Below are positions 20,770 through 32,640 of a DNA stretch of 42,204 nucleotides, piece after piece. The notes under the pieces are model-generated. The model was not told the DNA's origin and did no database searches. It was given only the letters and a program-made list of their open reading frames with translations. Source of the stretch: Plakobranchus ocellatus. Its lineage: Eukaryota; Mollusca; Gastropoda; Plakobranchidae. Within the stretch, counting starts at the first letter, position 1. The number at the start of each line of letters is the position of its first letter. Location of the stretch: assembly GCA_019648995.1 (NCBI GenBank), contig BLXT01002434.1:200938-243141 (forward strand), in the 5' to 3' direction. The translations under genes and the position numbers were made by a program.

Positions 20770-21420
20770 TGGATTCAAGGGAGATCGTGGAATTCTGAAA
20801 AGGTTTCACTAATGTATTACAATACGGACCATGATCACGTTTAGAACTGAGGGACGTAGCTAACTACTGTCCTCGGCTTAAAAAAAAAAACAAAAAAAAA
20901 ACAGTCTCTATTTAAAGACCTTTGCTTTTACCACCTTTCTGAGTATAAAAATCTTTCAAAAATCCCTTGCATAGATATATTTACAGCAAATAAAAATGCA
21001 TTAGTTTTATTCTATTATTCCCAAATTATGTAAACCTCTGGACGATAGAAACTAAGAATAAAAATAAGCTTAATCTTTTATGAAAATCAGTCGTAGAAAA
21101 TAGAAAATATATTCATTATATGTTTTTGTCTTATTGGAAAAAAGAAGATATGTAGTACTTTTTCTACAAACTTCGTTGGGATAAAATCATTGTGGCCTTG
21201 ATTGGGAATTTTGTTACACACCTATTAAGCAAAAATGTCAGTGAGCGACAAGGCGACAAGATGTCTCAAGCTTCACCCAACAAACCGGCTCTAGTCAGCC
21301 TCTTAATCTCAATTTTTACTTCAGTAACAACATACTTAAGAAACGCAACACGCGAATGATAGGTCGAGGTATCATAGTTTAAAGGAAAAGGTACAAAACA
21401 TCACAGAGGAAACGAGCGCG
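20770..21420. repeat. Unit B block before the GA microsatellite
   Basis: Counterpart of 2910-3785 and 41590-42204. It ends in GAAACGAGCGCGCGAGCGAG (21408 on), identical to the last bases of the window in unit C. No gene. Confidence 0.85.
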
Positions 21421-21431
21421 CGAGCGAGCAA

Positions 21432-21490
<59 letters not shown>

Positions 21491-21550
21491 GAAAAGAGAG
21501 GAGAGAAAGAAAGACAAAGAGACAGGGAAAGAGAGAAGAGAAAGTGTGTA
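21421..21550. repeat. (GA)n microsatellite / polypurine tract of unit B
   Basis: A pure GA run (about 21433-21482) follows CGAGCGAGCAAAG, with purine-rich text continuing to about 21545. Confidence 0.95.
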
Positions 21551-22831
21551 CATATATTCATATATACCTGCAGAGATAAACTCATCGATCTGAAGCAGAT
21601 ATCATCAGAGAGTTACGTTTCAAAGAAATTTGAAAATAACATTTACTGAAAAAAGAGTGCCAAACAAGAAACAATAGAAACAAATAATTAGCAAAAATGT
21701 TGAAAGGCTCAAAAAAAGAAAGTATCAACCATAAATTTTAAAATATAATGGTCTTTATTCATCCGGACAGAATTTTCATTTCACACTTCTAAAAAAGACG
21801 AAGATGAATGGAAAAAATGGCACGCCCATCTTTCTATAGACTTTTGCTTTTGTTGCTGTTTTTTTTTTCATGTTAACGATTTTTTTTTGTTACGCGACTT
21901 CAGTCAAAACTCTCTGTTCTAAGCACTATCATGCCCGACTGTGTTGATCATGATGAGAGGACCCTAAAACCACACCTTTTTGATTCTTCCATGCTGATAA
22001 ATGTAGATGAAATCTATTGTATTGTGCTATGTTACACGCCTATGCTTCTGTCCTATTTTTTCATTGGTCCGCTTGTATTGTAAGTCCATCGAAGCTGCTT
22101 AACTGTAATTCTGGTTGCCAGCCCAGTTTTATTTTGGTAAACTTTCCATGTTTCCATGCTTGCCTCTTTGACTCTGTTGCAGTCACCTTCTGCATAATAT
22201 TTCGTCGTGTAGCTAGATTTTTTTTTATTCTTGGCACTTTCCTTAAAGTATTTTTTCGGAATGTACTTTTTCAGAGTTTACTGCAAAAGCCCCCGAATTA
22301 ATGTATTTCATAGCCTGATGTCAAGTCCTCGAATACAATATTGTCCAGAAATTGACGCTAATGCCCATGGATTGAAATTCTTCCAAAATGTTTTTGAGGC
22401 TAGTAAATGAAGCATTCAGATATATTATGACATCTATTTGAAATGTTAAAGCAAAGCTAAAAAGGCACATAAGTGTATACGACATTTTTTTTTTCTCGTG
22501 GATGTTGGTGTCATGTGCATTTCCTGCCTGCACATAGTCATGTTCTACTTTTTTTCTTTTGTTACTGGACTCTAATATTCTCTTTATTATTCTGCTCTAT
22601 GTTCCTTGACCTATTTATTTCATTTGATAAAAGTTCCTAAAAGTAACTTCTACTTTTTTTTTCCTATCAAGTCTTTACATTTCACTGTAGCTAGCGTCTT
22701 TTCAATGTGTTTCATATTAGATTCTCAGGTTTCCTCTCTAATCTAAGAAGTTGAATCGATGCCTGGTCCTCTGGTTATATCCTTCCTCCTACATCTGCAT
22801 ATCAGTTCTGTAGAATTTAGTGTCAATCTGC
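21551..22831. repeat. 3' flank of the unit B receptor
   Basis: From about 22000 it aligns with 6260-6947 of unit A (CCATCGAAGCTGCTTAAC near 22087). On the minus strand AATAAA hexamers occur at 22582-22587 and 22613-22618, about 215-250 bases past the receptor stop, and are plausible polyadenylation signals. The short open frames here have no motif. Confidence 0.6.
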
Positions 22832-23947
22832 TTACAAAGATGTTTCACCACAAGCGAACACAGAATGAAAGCATTTCTTGAATTTTGAGTTAAAATTCAG
22901 GTAAATAAAAAAGTTGAAGAAAGCATTGACAGCATAGTTCAAATCCACAGCACCGTAAACCACATAGAATAGGTTATGATATTCTGTCCCTAAGTGAAAC
23001 CTCGGTTCAACCATGGAGAAGATGTAGACGATAATCCCTGATGTTGTGCAGATTACCTGGAGAACAACGACAAACAGGGCTTGCTTGATAACCAATAGTT
23101 CTTTCTGTGCAGGCTTCTTGCCTGTGTCCGCTGTTGCCTTTGTCTTAATTTCATCGGTCTTTGTGTTCATTTGCCCGACAGGTTTAGCACTGCTTTCTGT
23201 CTTCTGTGAATTATCAGAGACAGCAGAAGAGGAAGCTGATTTCAGTTTCATGGATGATCTCATGCCAATGTATATTACCAGTGCGCACACAGACATTACA
23301 ATGTATTGGGTAAACCCCATAAAAAATTTGACAAAAATAAAATACATATTCTCAAGAATGGTACGAATCTCAAAAAGGTGAACGACTGCAATTTGGCTGG
23401 CATTATTATTTGGGTCAGGTACATATATAAACCTGAAGGTTACAGAACGGGGCAACACAGTCGTCAACAAGACTACAGTGATGGCGATCAAGACTGCCAC
23501 AGATCTGTTCCTTGTAAAGGCGTGCCGGGTTAAGAATGGCCATGCCACACACAGTCCCCTTTGTAAAGCGATGTAAGTGGTTGTCGCTGAGGCCAAATCT
23601 GAAAAGAGACCATGGACTACTGCCGAGGCAAAAGTATACGTATTGAGGTTTTGGCTGCCTGGTACTCTTAGAGAAAAAAAGAGCATAAAGAAAGCACCAA
23701 CAGAAAGGGAAAACATAGTACATAAATCGCACACAGCCAGATAAAGAAAACACACCGTGATACTGTCATTCACGCCGATTGTACAAAAGATGATGATGTT
23801 GATGGTATTGAAACAAATTGCCGGCAAGCTGAATATCAAAGACAAGATACAGAAGAGGCTTCTCAAGTATGGATATAGTTCATCACTTAGAATCTGCTGA
23901 GGAAAAGCTTCATCTATACCATATTCTATAGAATTGTTGGTGGTCAT
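22832..23947 (-). CDS. Rhodopsin-family seven-transmembrane receptor, molluscan chemosensory-receptor-like (copy B)
   Basis: Paralogue of the gene at 6948-8114; 371 aa, intact and intronless. It is collinear without gaps to residue 240 (55 differences, about 77% identity). The third intracellular loop then has a net loss of 14 residues, and the tail is 3 residues shorter. Segments match copy A: N47, LAVCD (D74), Q129-R130-G131, and NFFIYLNFNSKF in TM7/helix 8. Sequons are N4 (NNS) and N182 (NAS). A notable change is the conserved TM6 proline (P317 in copy A), which is Ser303 here (CTTSG instead of CTTPG). Differences cluster at 161-166 (end of TM4) and 191-203 (loop 2/top of TM5). The start is the first in-frame ATG (23945-23947), next to an AGCAAA context also present in copy A. 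G-protein signalling at the cell surface is expected; ligand and chemosensory role are inferred. Confidence 0.93.
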   Translation of the reverse strand: MTTNNSIEYGIDEAFPQQILSDELYPYLRSLFCILSLIFSLPAICFNTINIIIFCTIGVNDSITVCFLYLAVCDLCTMFSLSVGAFFMLFFSLRVPGSQNLNTYTFASAVVHGLFSDLASATTTYIALQRGLCVAWPFLTRHAFTRNRSVAVLIAITVVLLTTVLPRSVTFRFIYVPDPNNNASQIAVVHLFEIRTILENMYFIFVKFFMGFTQYIVMSVCALVIYIGMRSSMKLKSASSSAVSDNSQKTESSAKPVGQMNTKTDEIKTKATADTGKKPAQKELLVIKQALFVVVLQVICTTSGIIVYIFSMVEPRFHLGTEYHNLFYVVYGAVDLNYAVNAFFNFFIYLNFNSKFKKCFHSVFACGETSL

Positions 23948-23982
23948 TTTGCTAGATTTGATCCGCTTGACAAGAAAGAAAT

Positions 23983-24005
23983 CTGTTGGAAGAAAAAGAC
24001 AACAT
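23983..24005 (-). promoter_or_regulatory. Probable 3' splice acceptor of a 5'-UTR intron, copy B receptor
   Basis: On the minus strand the text TTGTCTTTTTCTTCCAACAG ends in AG at 23983-23984, 36 bases before the ATG. It is a strong polypyrimidine-AG signal at the same place as in copy A. Confidence 0.65.
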
Positions 24006-26395
24006 TGAATGAAACGTGTGAACACTTTTATCTGTCTTGTGATTGCTTTTTAAGGAAATGATAGATTGAATAGTATAAACAGATCTTGTAGTAAAAATGG
24101 AAAAAAAGGTTTTGATTTTAATTTTTGGCGGCATTGTCCTGTGATCTTTGAGGAAACGTGCCTCATTCAGCTTTGTAAGATTTCTGGGTTATTTATTCGG
24201 ATTTCTGTGTTGTATTCAATGCACTTGATTGGCTCTGATTCAATGTCTATAAAACGAAGTAAGGTATTATACGTTTTGTTGTTCTGACGTTTTTTTCACA
24301 AAGCGCAATTTATGGAGGAACAGTGTGTGCCTCCTTTTACTCATGTAATGCTGAGGTACTCATTAAAATAATGCAGTTATTTTATGCATTTTATGTTTTC
24401 AATCATATAAGCTGTGTATTTCAATACCTGTAGATATAAATATACAATTTTTTAAGAACTGTCTCTATAAACTATCCTTGTCTCTATCCCCTGCACTTTT
24501 TACCCTTTCTTTATAAAACGCAGTATATGGGTGAAAAGTGTGCGTTTCCTTCACCACATGTCATGATGAAGTACTCTGAAAATAATTCAATTAATATAGA
24601 CATGCAATATCCACTTCATTCATTAACGTTGTGTATTTCATTACTCGTAGATATTAACATTCAATTTTTAAAGAACCATTTCTGCGGCTCGTACAGAATT
24701 AACACATTTAACTGGTCTTCTCGAGGAAAGTACACATAAAATGAGAATCCTCCTTCACCTAAAAAAAATTTAAACGATTTAAATAATTTATTATTCTAAT
24801 GCAGAGCAGGCTTTTCCGCTTTCTCTGTTTGTTTATATGCCTAAACTGAGGCTAAATGAATCTTATTATATGTGACTCGGAAATTTTCAGAGTCTTATTA
24901 ACTCGTGCGCAGAAAATTATAATTTCTTATGAAACACTAAGGTATAATTTGAAACTCGAATTTTCTTTGAAAAAAAAACATATTAACCAACCCATTCGAT
25001 TATTATAGTTTTTTTTTTTTTTTACGTTATGAATTTATGAATAAACTTAAATAACGAAAATTTATATACCAAAGTCCTGAAATCTCTCTTCAAATATCAG
25101 GTTTCAAATAGGATCAAAGATCATCAAATTAAACAGTATTTTTTTAATTCCTGAAAACCCAGAGCACATTTTTAATGAGCTCTATTCCGAAGGATGCGCA
25201 TCTTCCAAATCAATCAGAGCTCTAATTATCATCTTTTGCACGCCATATTGTTTACTTAATTTAGTCATTTCTTAGCATTGATAATCTAATACTGAAATTA
25301 CATGATATCCTGAGCAAGGCATAATAGAAAGCTAATTATGGAAAAGTAAAGAATTAAAGAGTCGATAGAACTTACGTTACATTTATCTAATTAAACCATG
25401 AAATGTTTCTGAGTAAACTGTTTTACCTTACATGTTATCCTAATTAAAATTAATTGTTTCAAATTTCATAGGCATAAGATATTTATTTCCATTTTTTGAA
25501 ACCTCTGATTCTATCAATTAGGCTGCTCTTTTTCTCTAAAGCAAATAATTAAAATTTGCGAGACCAAAAGGTTTGGTACCATCTAGAAAAAGAAAGCATA
25601 GACATTGAAGGTGACTCTTTGTTCTGTTTGAGGACTAATTGGAAAAGAATGATACATTAGGCAAACAGTCTCACCCGAAGAGCAAACTCAAGTTGATCGA
25701 TTAGACTTCAAAGCAAATAAGTGAAATGATTTTGAGAAATGAAATATTATGACTTAGTGAGTCATTCTAAACTATATTAAAATTCTAGATCACATAAAGA
25801 AGATGCAAAAAAAATCCCCTTTACAGCACAGGCAATGCAATAAATGGGTTAATTTATCAATCTTTAAAAAGGCTTGTTTTCAACTTTCTGATTCGCAATG
25901 ATGCCTATGCCTAAGAATCAGACGAAATCATGTATGCTTTTTCAATTTTTTTTTTGCTCTTTCTCCCTCATAGGAGAACAGACATATAAACTATTATCAA
26001 TATATCATCATAATCATCATAGTCATTTTTAACATTTTAAGTTTGTTATAGATTCAAGACTGATGTGTGTCTTCTTTCGTTACACTATAAATCAGTAAGT
26101 TATTGTGTTTCTATTTTTTAATCAGTGGGTATTTCCAAAGTCAAAACACTTTAGGTAATATCACCATAGCTCATCAAAAGCATATTGAAAAATACTTTTG
26201 TTAAAAGTACTTATGCAATTTTTATCACATATTCATAAAAATTGTTCAAAAAAAAAAAACTCCATGTTCTTCGCTGTATTAAGCAGCAATAATTTTCACA
26301 CTTTTTTTTTTCTCCTAAAAGCATAGAAGTGGTGGGGGGTGGTGTGGCTGTGTGTGTGTGTGTGTGTGTGTTTGTGAAGGTGCGAGGAAAGAGGG
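24006..26395. repeat. 5' flank of the unit B receptor, with an internal partial duplication
   Basis: Counterpart of 8166-10660. A stretch of about 180-200 bases is present twice (about 24290-24470 and 24510-24690). In both, an (A)CGCAGTATATGGGTG-like start is followed by GTGTG(T/C)CTCCTTT-like text, GTGTATTTCA, and GTAGATAT with an AATTTTTAAAGAAC-like end; unit A has one shortened copy (about 8535). Later it contains TCTCTGTTTGTTTATATGCC and GGATGCGCATCTTCC landmarks and a (GT)n run at 26348-26371. It should include the promoter and first exon, which could not be placed. Confidence 0.7.
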
Positions 26396-26730
26396 ATACA
26401 ACATGTTTATTTCTTAGAATGAAATGATGAGATCTTAGTTCGCAGCTTTTCTTTTGTTGTTCGTTTTAAGATGTGTAACTTCACCGCAGAAAGACATGAT
26501 CTTTTTTTAAACAAAAAGAGGTACCAACAAAAAAAAGGTGTATAACAGTGAACATTTTTACCCTTCTTTTTCATTTTGTTGAAAATTGAACGATATAATA
26601 TGATACAATGAAACAATACTTTTTTTTTATTTTGAAAGTTTAAAATGTTTCTTCCTTTAACTTGCTACTTTACTGTAACTCGCTATACTTATTTAATTAT
26701 TCCAGTGATTGCTACACAGCGAATATAGTA
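26396..26730. other. Edge of unit B homology, then AT-rich spacer
   Basis: Similarity to unit A holds to about 26480 (GTGTAACTTCACCGCAGA against GTGTAACTTCAGCGCAGA) and then stops. The rest is the start of a segment of about 4.9 kb without counterpart in unit A. Confidence 0.6.

Positions 26731-26802
<72 letters not shown>
26730..26802. repeat. (GA)n microsatellite
   Basis: GA run with a few GAAA interruptions; open frames through it are artefacts. Confidence 0.95.
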
Positions 26803-28648
26803 TTAGTTCTAGCTTGCTCTGTCAAACTTTTTGAAAGAAAGGAGGTATTGGTACCTTCTTATAAGGGGGATTTAGTTCTTTTGTTTCAGACTTAGTATAA
26901 CATTATTCAGTCCCTCTTCCCTGTTGTCATTATTCACCCTCTCCCAATGATTGTCCCACGTATATCCATTTAAAATAGTTCCTCATTATCAAAGTAACGC
27001 TCTATTGCTATACTACTAAATTAAAAAAACATTATTTCAGGGCAGCTGAGTTCTGACCAGTGGAGGAAATCTGGTGTTGGTTTCAGGTAAGATACTCTTG
27101 TAGTGTCACTGTCATTTGTTTTTCTCAGGTCTTGGATGCATTGGTCTAACCAGTCATGAGCATTGATGTTCCCTCTGGCGCTTATTCTTGGACCCAGCCT
27201 GTCGAAATAAATCACTTCCATATATTTAATCGATTTTTAGTGCCTTTGTTTGCGTCCATCTTGGGAAACAATCCTGTTTGTGCCCTAGAATCCACCTTGA
27301 CTTTCTCTGACCCCATATGTACGATGCTCAGTCAGTTAGTGTGTGACTTGCTCTCCAGTTTTATGCAAGAACATTAGCAGAGGTAGTTGTATTGGATTCA
27401 GTTTAGAACATGTAACCTAGAGCGAAGCTTAAGTAGTCCTTCAATGAGTTAGTTAGACTTTTCCAGTGAAAGTTTTGAAGCCTTACCTTGTAGTTTTCTA
27501 ACTCCTCACTCGGTATGGGGAGGGGGGAAATCTTAGAGTAGAGATAGATTTGTAGATTTGGCAAGTTGTCTTTATTCTTATTTCTAAAACGTAAGTTAGT
27601 CTACGCCACCCAGCAAACAAGATAGATGTAAAACCCTAGATTTTTTTTATAAACATATACCCAGCAACCTAGCATGTAGTCAAATGAAATATGTAAAAAA
27701 CATGAAAACGTGTTGTTGTATCGAATCATAGTGCTAGACCTGTCTTGTTTGTTTGATGTTGAGCAGTCAGATAGAATGCCTTATGAATGGAGACTCCACA
27801 GTAAAGATTTTAAGCAAATAGACAAACCCACTATACGATCCGATCACGGTTAAGTGACTATAGCTGTATGGCCTGTGGCTATACAATATTTGTATGATGA
27901 GGTTTCGTCCCTGCATTCTCTCTTTTAGAGCACTTAGTTTTTTGTTTTTTCTACGTGACTTAAAATAGCAATGGATTGAGATTGCTCTAACTCGATTTTA
28001 ACAAATTAAATGTTGGGTTTCCCAGTTCATCTTTGACCTAACTCATGAAAAGCTACTATGGTTGAGTATTATCTTGTTCTAGCTTTTCACCTAATTAAGA
28101 TGACTTATTTTCATTTTCACAGTGGTTTCAAAATGGCGTAGAAGCCTTCTGAAATGAATTGAAATACCACTTTTTGGTGAGTGTTTGAAACAAAAGTAAA
28201 ACTATTTTTTAATGAATATTTTAGATGACGAATTTGATGAATATGAACTCTACGAGAAAGTGTGAAGATAAAGTGTCATTCGATGCCACTTAAATCTGCC
28301 GTGTTTAATGTTTTATTTAACATATAATTTTATGAAGTAATTATAGTATTTCTCAGCATTATTTATTATGATTCACATTATTGATAAATTACAGATTTTT
28401 ATTGGTCTATAAGTAGACAGAAAGCTTGGATTTTCATTGATTTCCAGCACAACATTTGGCAGAGCAACATAGTAATTTACCATTTCTGCTGATCATCAAA
28501 CCACTGCTGCATTTAAAGGGCATTTAATACATCATTCTTTTTTTTTTCTTTTTAGCATTGCTCATCTGTTACCATCTGCTTCTTTACTTCTATTGGGGTC
28601 ATAGTCTGGATCTTGTGGATCGCTGTCTTTTGTAATCTGAGGCAGCGA
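26803..28648. other. Gene-free part of the unit B insertion
   Basis: Small open frames (for example 27021-27221 minus, 66 codons, and 27156-27377 plus, 73 codons) carry no recognisable domain. They lie within a slightly GC-richer patch (27030-27370) that might be a degraded exon or transposon fragment. I could not identify it. Confidence 0.4.
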
Positions 28649-28651
28649 TAG

Positions 28652-28683
<32 letters not shown>
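28649..28683. repeat. (TA)n microsatellite
   Basis: ATATAT run interrupted once by a TTTA. Confidence 0.9.
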
Positions 28684-29412
28684 GCTTTTATCGCCTTTGA
28701 TTTCACGGAGGTTTTCATAATATATCAATGTCAAAACCTTTGAGCAGTTTTATACTCTGTAATGTCTTTAAGGGCTTCTTTATTAAGGAAGTTAGAGACA
28801 GAAATTTTTTTTCTTATTTTAATGTTATGATCAACGGGTGTACAAAATATCCCACAATAGGATCTTCCACCTTGCAAGCAAGTAGCTTCTTCCACTCCTT
28901 TTGCTGTTTATTACATTTATGATACAAAAAATGAAAGAAAAATCAACAACAACTCAAGTTGCACATTATTATAAATGAGAGATATTTTGCTTTGATTCTT
29001 CTTAAAGTTTGATCTTTATTCTTATATTATTTGATAAGTTTTAAGACGTTAATTTTTATTTTACGTATTGTTGTAAACATTTTTTTCAAGAGGATGGAGG
29101 AATGTGTTGTATTCATGCAATATTATGAAGTTAAAATATATATATATATATATATTTAAGGCCTGAAAGCCTCCCAATTAATTTCATTATTTCTTTAGTA
29201 GAGTCTTTATACCCTGCGGTTGAACAGTTTTTTTATTTACCTTTGCGTATATGTGTAGGCTAAATATTGAAGGGTGTTGTTTCATAGGATAGGCCTACAT
29301 ATGAAGATTTTGTTTTGTTTGTTTGTTTTAATATTTTAAATTTTCTAAAAAAATGGCTTTGTGTATCAATAAGTTTAAACAAAAAAAATGTTACAAGAGA
29401 TTATTACTTGTG
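28684..29412. other. AT-rich spacer up to the large gap
   Basis: No gene recognised. A second short TA run lies at 29136-29155. Confidence 0.5.
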
Positions 29413-30248
29413 NNNNNNNNNNNNNNNNNNNNNNNNNNNNNNNNNNNNNNNNNNNNNNNNNNNNNNNNNNNNNNNNNNNNNNNNNNNNNNNNNNNNNNNN
29501 NNNNNNNNNNNNNNNNNNNNNNNNNNNNNNNNNNNNNNNNNNNNNNNNNNNNNNNNNNNNNNNNNNNNNNNNNNNNNNNNNNNNNNNNNNNNNNNNNNNN
29601 NNNNNNNNNNNNNNNNNNNNNNNNNNNNNNNNNNNNNNNNNNNNNNNNNNNNNNNNNNNNNNNNNNNNNNNNNNNNNNNNNNNNNNNNNNNNNNNNNNNN
29701 NNNNNNNNNNNNNNNNNNNNNNNNNNNNNNNNNNNNNNNNNNNNNNNNNNNNNNNNNNNNNNNNNNNNNNNNNNNNNNNNNNNNNNNNNNNNNNNNNNNN
29801 NNNNNNNNNNNNNNNNNNNNNNNNNNNNNNNNNNNNNNNNNNNNNNNNNNNNNNNNNNNNNNNNNNNNNNNNNNNNNNNNNNNNNNNNNNNNNNNNNNNN
29901 NNNNNNNNNNNNNNNNNNNNNNNNNNNNNNNNNNNNNNNNNNNNNNNNNNNNNNNNNNNNNNNNNNNNNNNNNNNNNNNNNNNNNNNNNNNNNNNNNNNN
30001 NNNNNNNNNNNNNNNNNNNNNNNNNNNNNNNNNNNNNNNNNNNNNNNNNNNNNNNNNNNNNNNNNNNNNNNNNNNNNNNNNNNNNNNNNNNNNNNNNNNN
30101 NNNNNNNNNNNNNNNNNNNNNNNNNNNNNNNNNNNNNNNNNNNNNNNNNNNNNNNNNNNNNNNNNNNNNNNNNNNNNNNNNNNNNNNNNNNNNNNNNNNN
30201 NNNNNNNNNNNNNNNNNNNNNNNNNNNNNNNNNNNNNNNNNNNNNNNN
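29413..30248. other. Assembly gap (836 Ns)
   Basis: Unsequenced bases. All open frames spanning it are meaningless. Confidence 0.99.
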
Positions 30249-30266
30249 GGGGGGGGGGGGGGGGGG
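30249..30266. repeat. Homopolymer of 18 G at the gap edge
   Basis: An uninterrupted G run directly after the Ns, followed by AGAGAGAGAC. It is either a real G-tract that stopped sequencing or a base-calling artefact. Confidence 0.9.
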
Positions 30267-30479
30267 AGAGAGACATAGTATGTATAGTACAAATAATCCA
30301 AATGTGTCCACATGTGATGTTGCTTTAAGTATTTAGATTGAAGGGAACCCTAGAATCTTGATCTTAATAACATGAGCGCCGCATGAAATAAAATGAGATG
30401 CCGAAGTTTTCCCTTATCTATACGTTATATATTTGAGTACTTTGAATGTTACTTTTCGTAAAACTTGTTAACGATTTAA

Positions 30480-30640
30480 AGTAATGAATTTCTGCTAGGT
30501 TAGATTTAAATTATCGTAGGTCTTGAATCTAGATCTGTAAGCCTAATCAGGCCTATCTAGATCTAGGAAATGACGTCTTGATTTAGATATTTGAGCTAGA
30601 ATCTAGACCTTCGCTTCCAATGCAGCCCTGAATTAAAGGC
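30480..30640 (-). repeat. Inverted copy of a TCTAGA-rich repeat
   Basis: The reverse complement reads TCTAGATTCTAGCTCAAATA, then TCTAAATCAAGACGTCATTT, CAGATCTAGATTCAAG and AGCAGAAATTCATTACTT. It matches 32885-33030 on the plus strand (TTAGATTCTAGCTGAGATAT, TCGAAGCGTCATTATCTA, GTAAATCTAGATTCAAGG, AGCAGCAATTCATTACTT). The arms are about 2.2 kb apart. Confidence 0.8.
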
Positions 30641-30989
30641 ATTGATTAGTGTATCTCTATTGCAACTGTGTAAACAACTATCCACCAGGAAATTAAGCCT
30701 ATACATTTGAAAGTTAGCACCACTGCCGATCGTAAAATTCTGTCTTATATTTTGAGGAAACAATATTAAAATAAAAAGTAGAAGGAAACAGAATTTGGAC
30801 TTCTGGACATTATCAGTGCATCCTCCCGCCACAGCTAATATTTCATACAAAAATTAAAGCCTTTTTGTTCTGTTGTTAAAGAGTTTTACATAACATAAAA
30901 TTCAACGTACACAAATATATGTCGTCTAAATGTGTATAATTTTATATAAATATTATGCATATTTATGAACGTATATATATTTATATGTA

Positions 30990-30991
<2 letters not shown>

Positions 30992-31068
<77 letters not shown>
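30992..31068. repeat. (TA)n microsatellite
   Basis: About 77 bases of pure AT dinucleotides, followed by a CACACACA stretch. Confidence 0.95.
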
Positions 31069-31070
<2 letters not shown>

Positions 31071-31399
31071 ACACACACATGTATATATTTTTAATATATA
31101 ATTTTTTTCGTGCCGTACAAGAATGCTTTCCATTTATGGATTTTTCATTCCTAGAGCAAACTTTGAACATTATTTTTTTTTAGCATGATTACTTGTTTAG
31201 TGTGTGTCTGCGGTATCTGCTATATTTTTATTTGATAAGACCTAAAGGGTTTAAAGTTCTTACGCTTACTCTGTGTTGTCTAATTTGCTCTAATAAGTTT
31301 GAAATGGTTGTTGTATTCTTTTGCTATATCAAATTTGTTGATTATAATGTTAAGGTTGGCAGCTGTCAACATATCTCAACCTTCTTGTTTTACGTTGTA

Positions 31400-32270
31400 C
31401 GTTCTTAATGATATGATGCAGATATATGGAAAAAAATTTCATCAATTTGTAAAATTTAAACACCCAAGATCAAACTTGCAAAAAATGCCTCCAGCGATAG
31501 GTATGAGATATAATGTATACAAGTAAATATTCCATTTTCAAAAGAGATAAAAACCAACCCTGTAAATCGATGTTTTAATCTAGTTAGCTTTTCATTTACA
31601 TTTGTGTCTGTGTATAGATCAGTCCAAATGCGTCACAAGCCAATTTTGACAAGTTCAAAGCATTCACACCTGAGATTGAAGCCTGCGATTTCTGAAAAGG
31701 TGAATATTGAGACAATTAAGTTGAATCTGCATCAATTTGATAATTATGAGCGTTTAAAGTAGTTTACAAATTATTTACAAATAATATTTTAAAAAAACTG
31801 ATAGAAATCTTTAACTAAAGTCCCATTATAACAATATGTTGAAAATATGTTCAAGTGTTGGAATAGAATACTTGCCCTCAGACTACATCTCACTTTTTAC
31901 GCCCATTGGCTTTTCCTCGAAGAATGAAATTGCATACATATTGAACCAAATCTGTACCATTATTACAGAGCAGCTTTGTTTAAGTTTCGATATGAGACAA
32001 TTTAGATGGAGATAACATCAAACAAGTTCTGATGAATAGAATTTTTTCTATATCACAAAATTAGCCTTGGCGCTAATACTTTTTTTTTTTTGCAACATAC
32101 GTTAAAAAAGATAAATGTGTATTTATTTTTTTTACTGATTCGAGGACATTACAAGTAAAACAGTATTTGTTGTGCAGCAAAGTCACATTTTTATTTATAT
32201 TGTTTCTTATTCTGAGATAGGTCAAGGTTTCACTTAAATATTCGATGTATTGCCTAAGAAAGTGAGAGCT
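31400..32270. repeat. Unit B right-flank block
   Basis: Counterpart of 10935-11760. The first part of the unit A text (GATATGATGCAGATAT, then CAAAAAATGCCTCC...) occurs at 31410-31515, and the fuller copy restarts at about 31620, so a short segment is duplicated in B. No gene. Confidence 0.7.
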
Positions 32271-32640
32271 GGTGAAGTGATACTGCTATCTGACCAACAT
32301 GCAGGTGATCAACACCAAAATGTTACATTAAGACTATCTCCAGTATGTTACAAAACCATTGACTTGCGTAAATGACTTTTAATACTGTAGGAAAAATCTC
32401 TAATTGTGTCAGACGTTAGTATCTATACTGCATATATTTGTGTACTTTCAACTTTCGTATGAAAGATATGCTGTGGCTGGGATTTTCTGTCTAGAAATCC
32501 AAATTGTACTTTCTTCTATTTTTGTTCCTTGCTTTTCCTTTACTGTTTCCACAAAATATGACTCAGAATTTAAGATTAGCCATGTATCTAACATTTGAAA
32601 TGTATTAATTTCCGACTTATGATTGTTTACATTGAAGCCA
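32271..32640. other. Gene-free spacer
   Basis: Beyond unit B homology; no motif seen. Confidence 0.45.

Noticed and set aside
23415-23753. Second minus-strand frame within the copy B receptor
   Set aside because: It is an out-of-frame shadow; the receptor frame has all the class A motifs.
29315-30336. Six open frames of about 290-337 codons
   Set aside because: They consist almost wholly of the N gap and are not evidence of coding.
30886-31183. Tyr/Ile-repeat small proteins on both strands
   Set aside because: They are translations of the (TA)n microsatellite.
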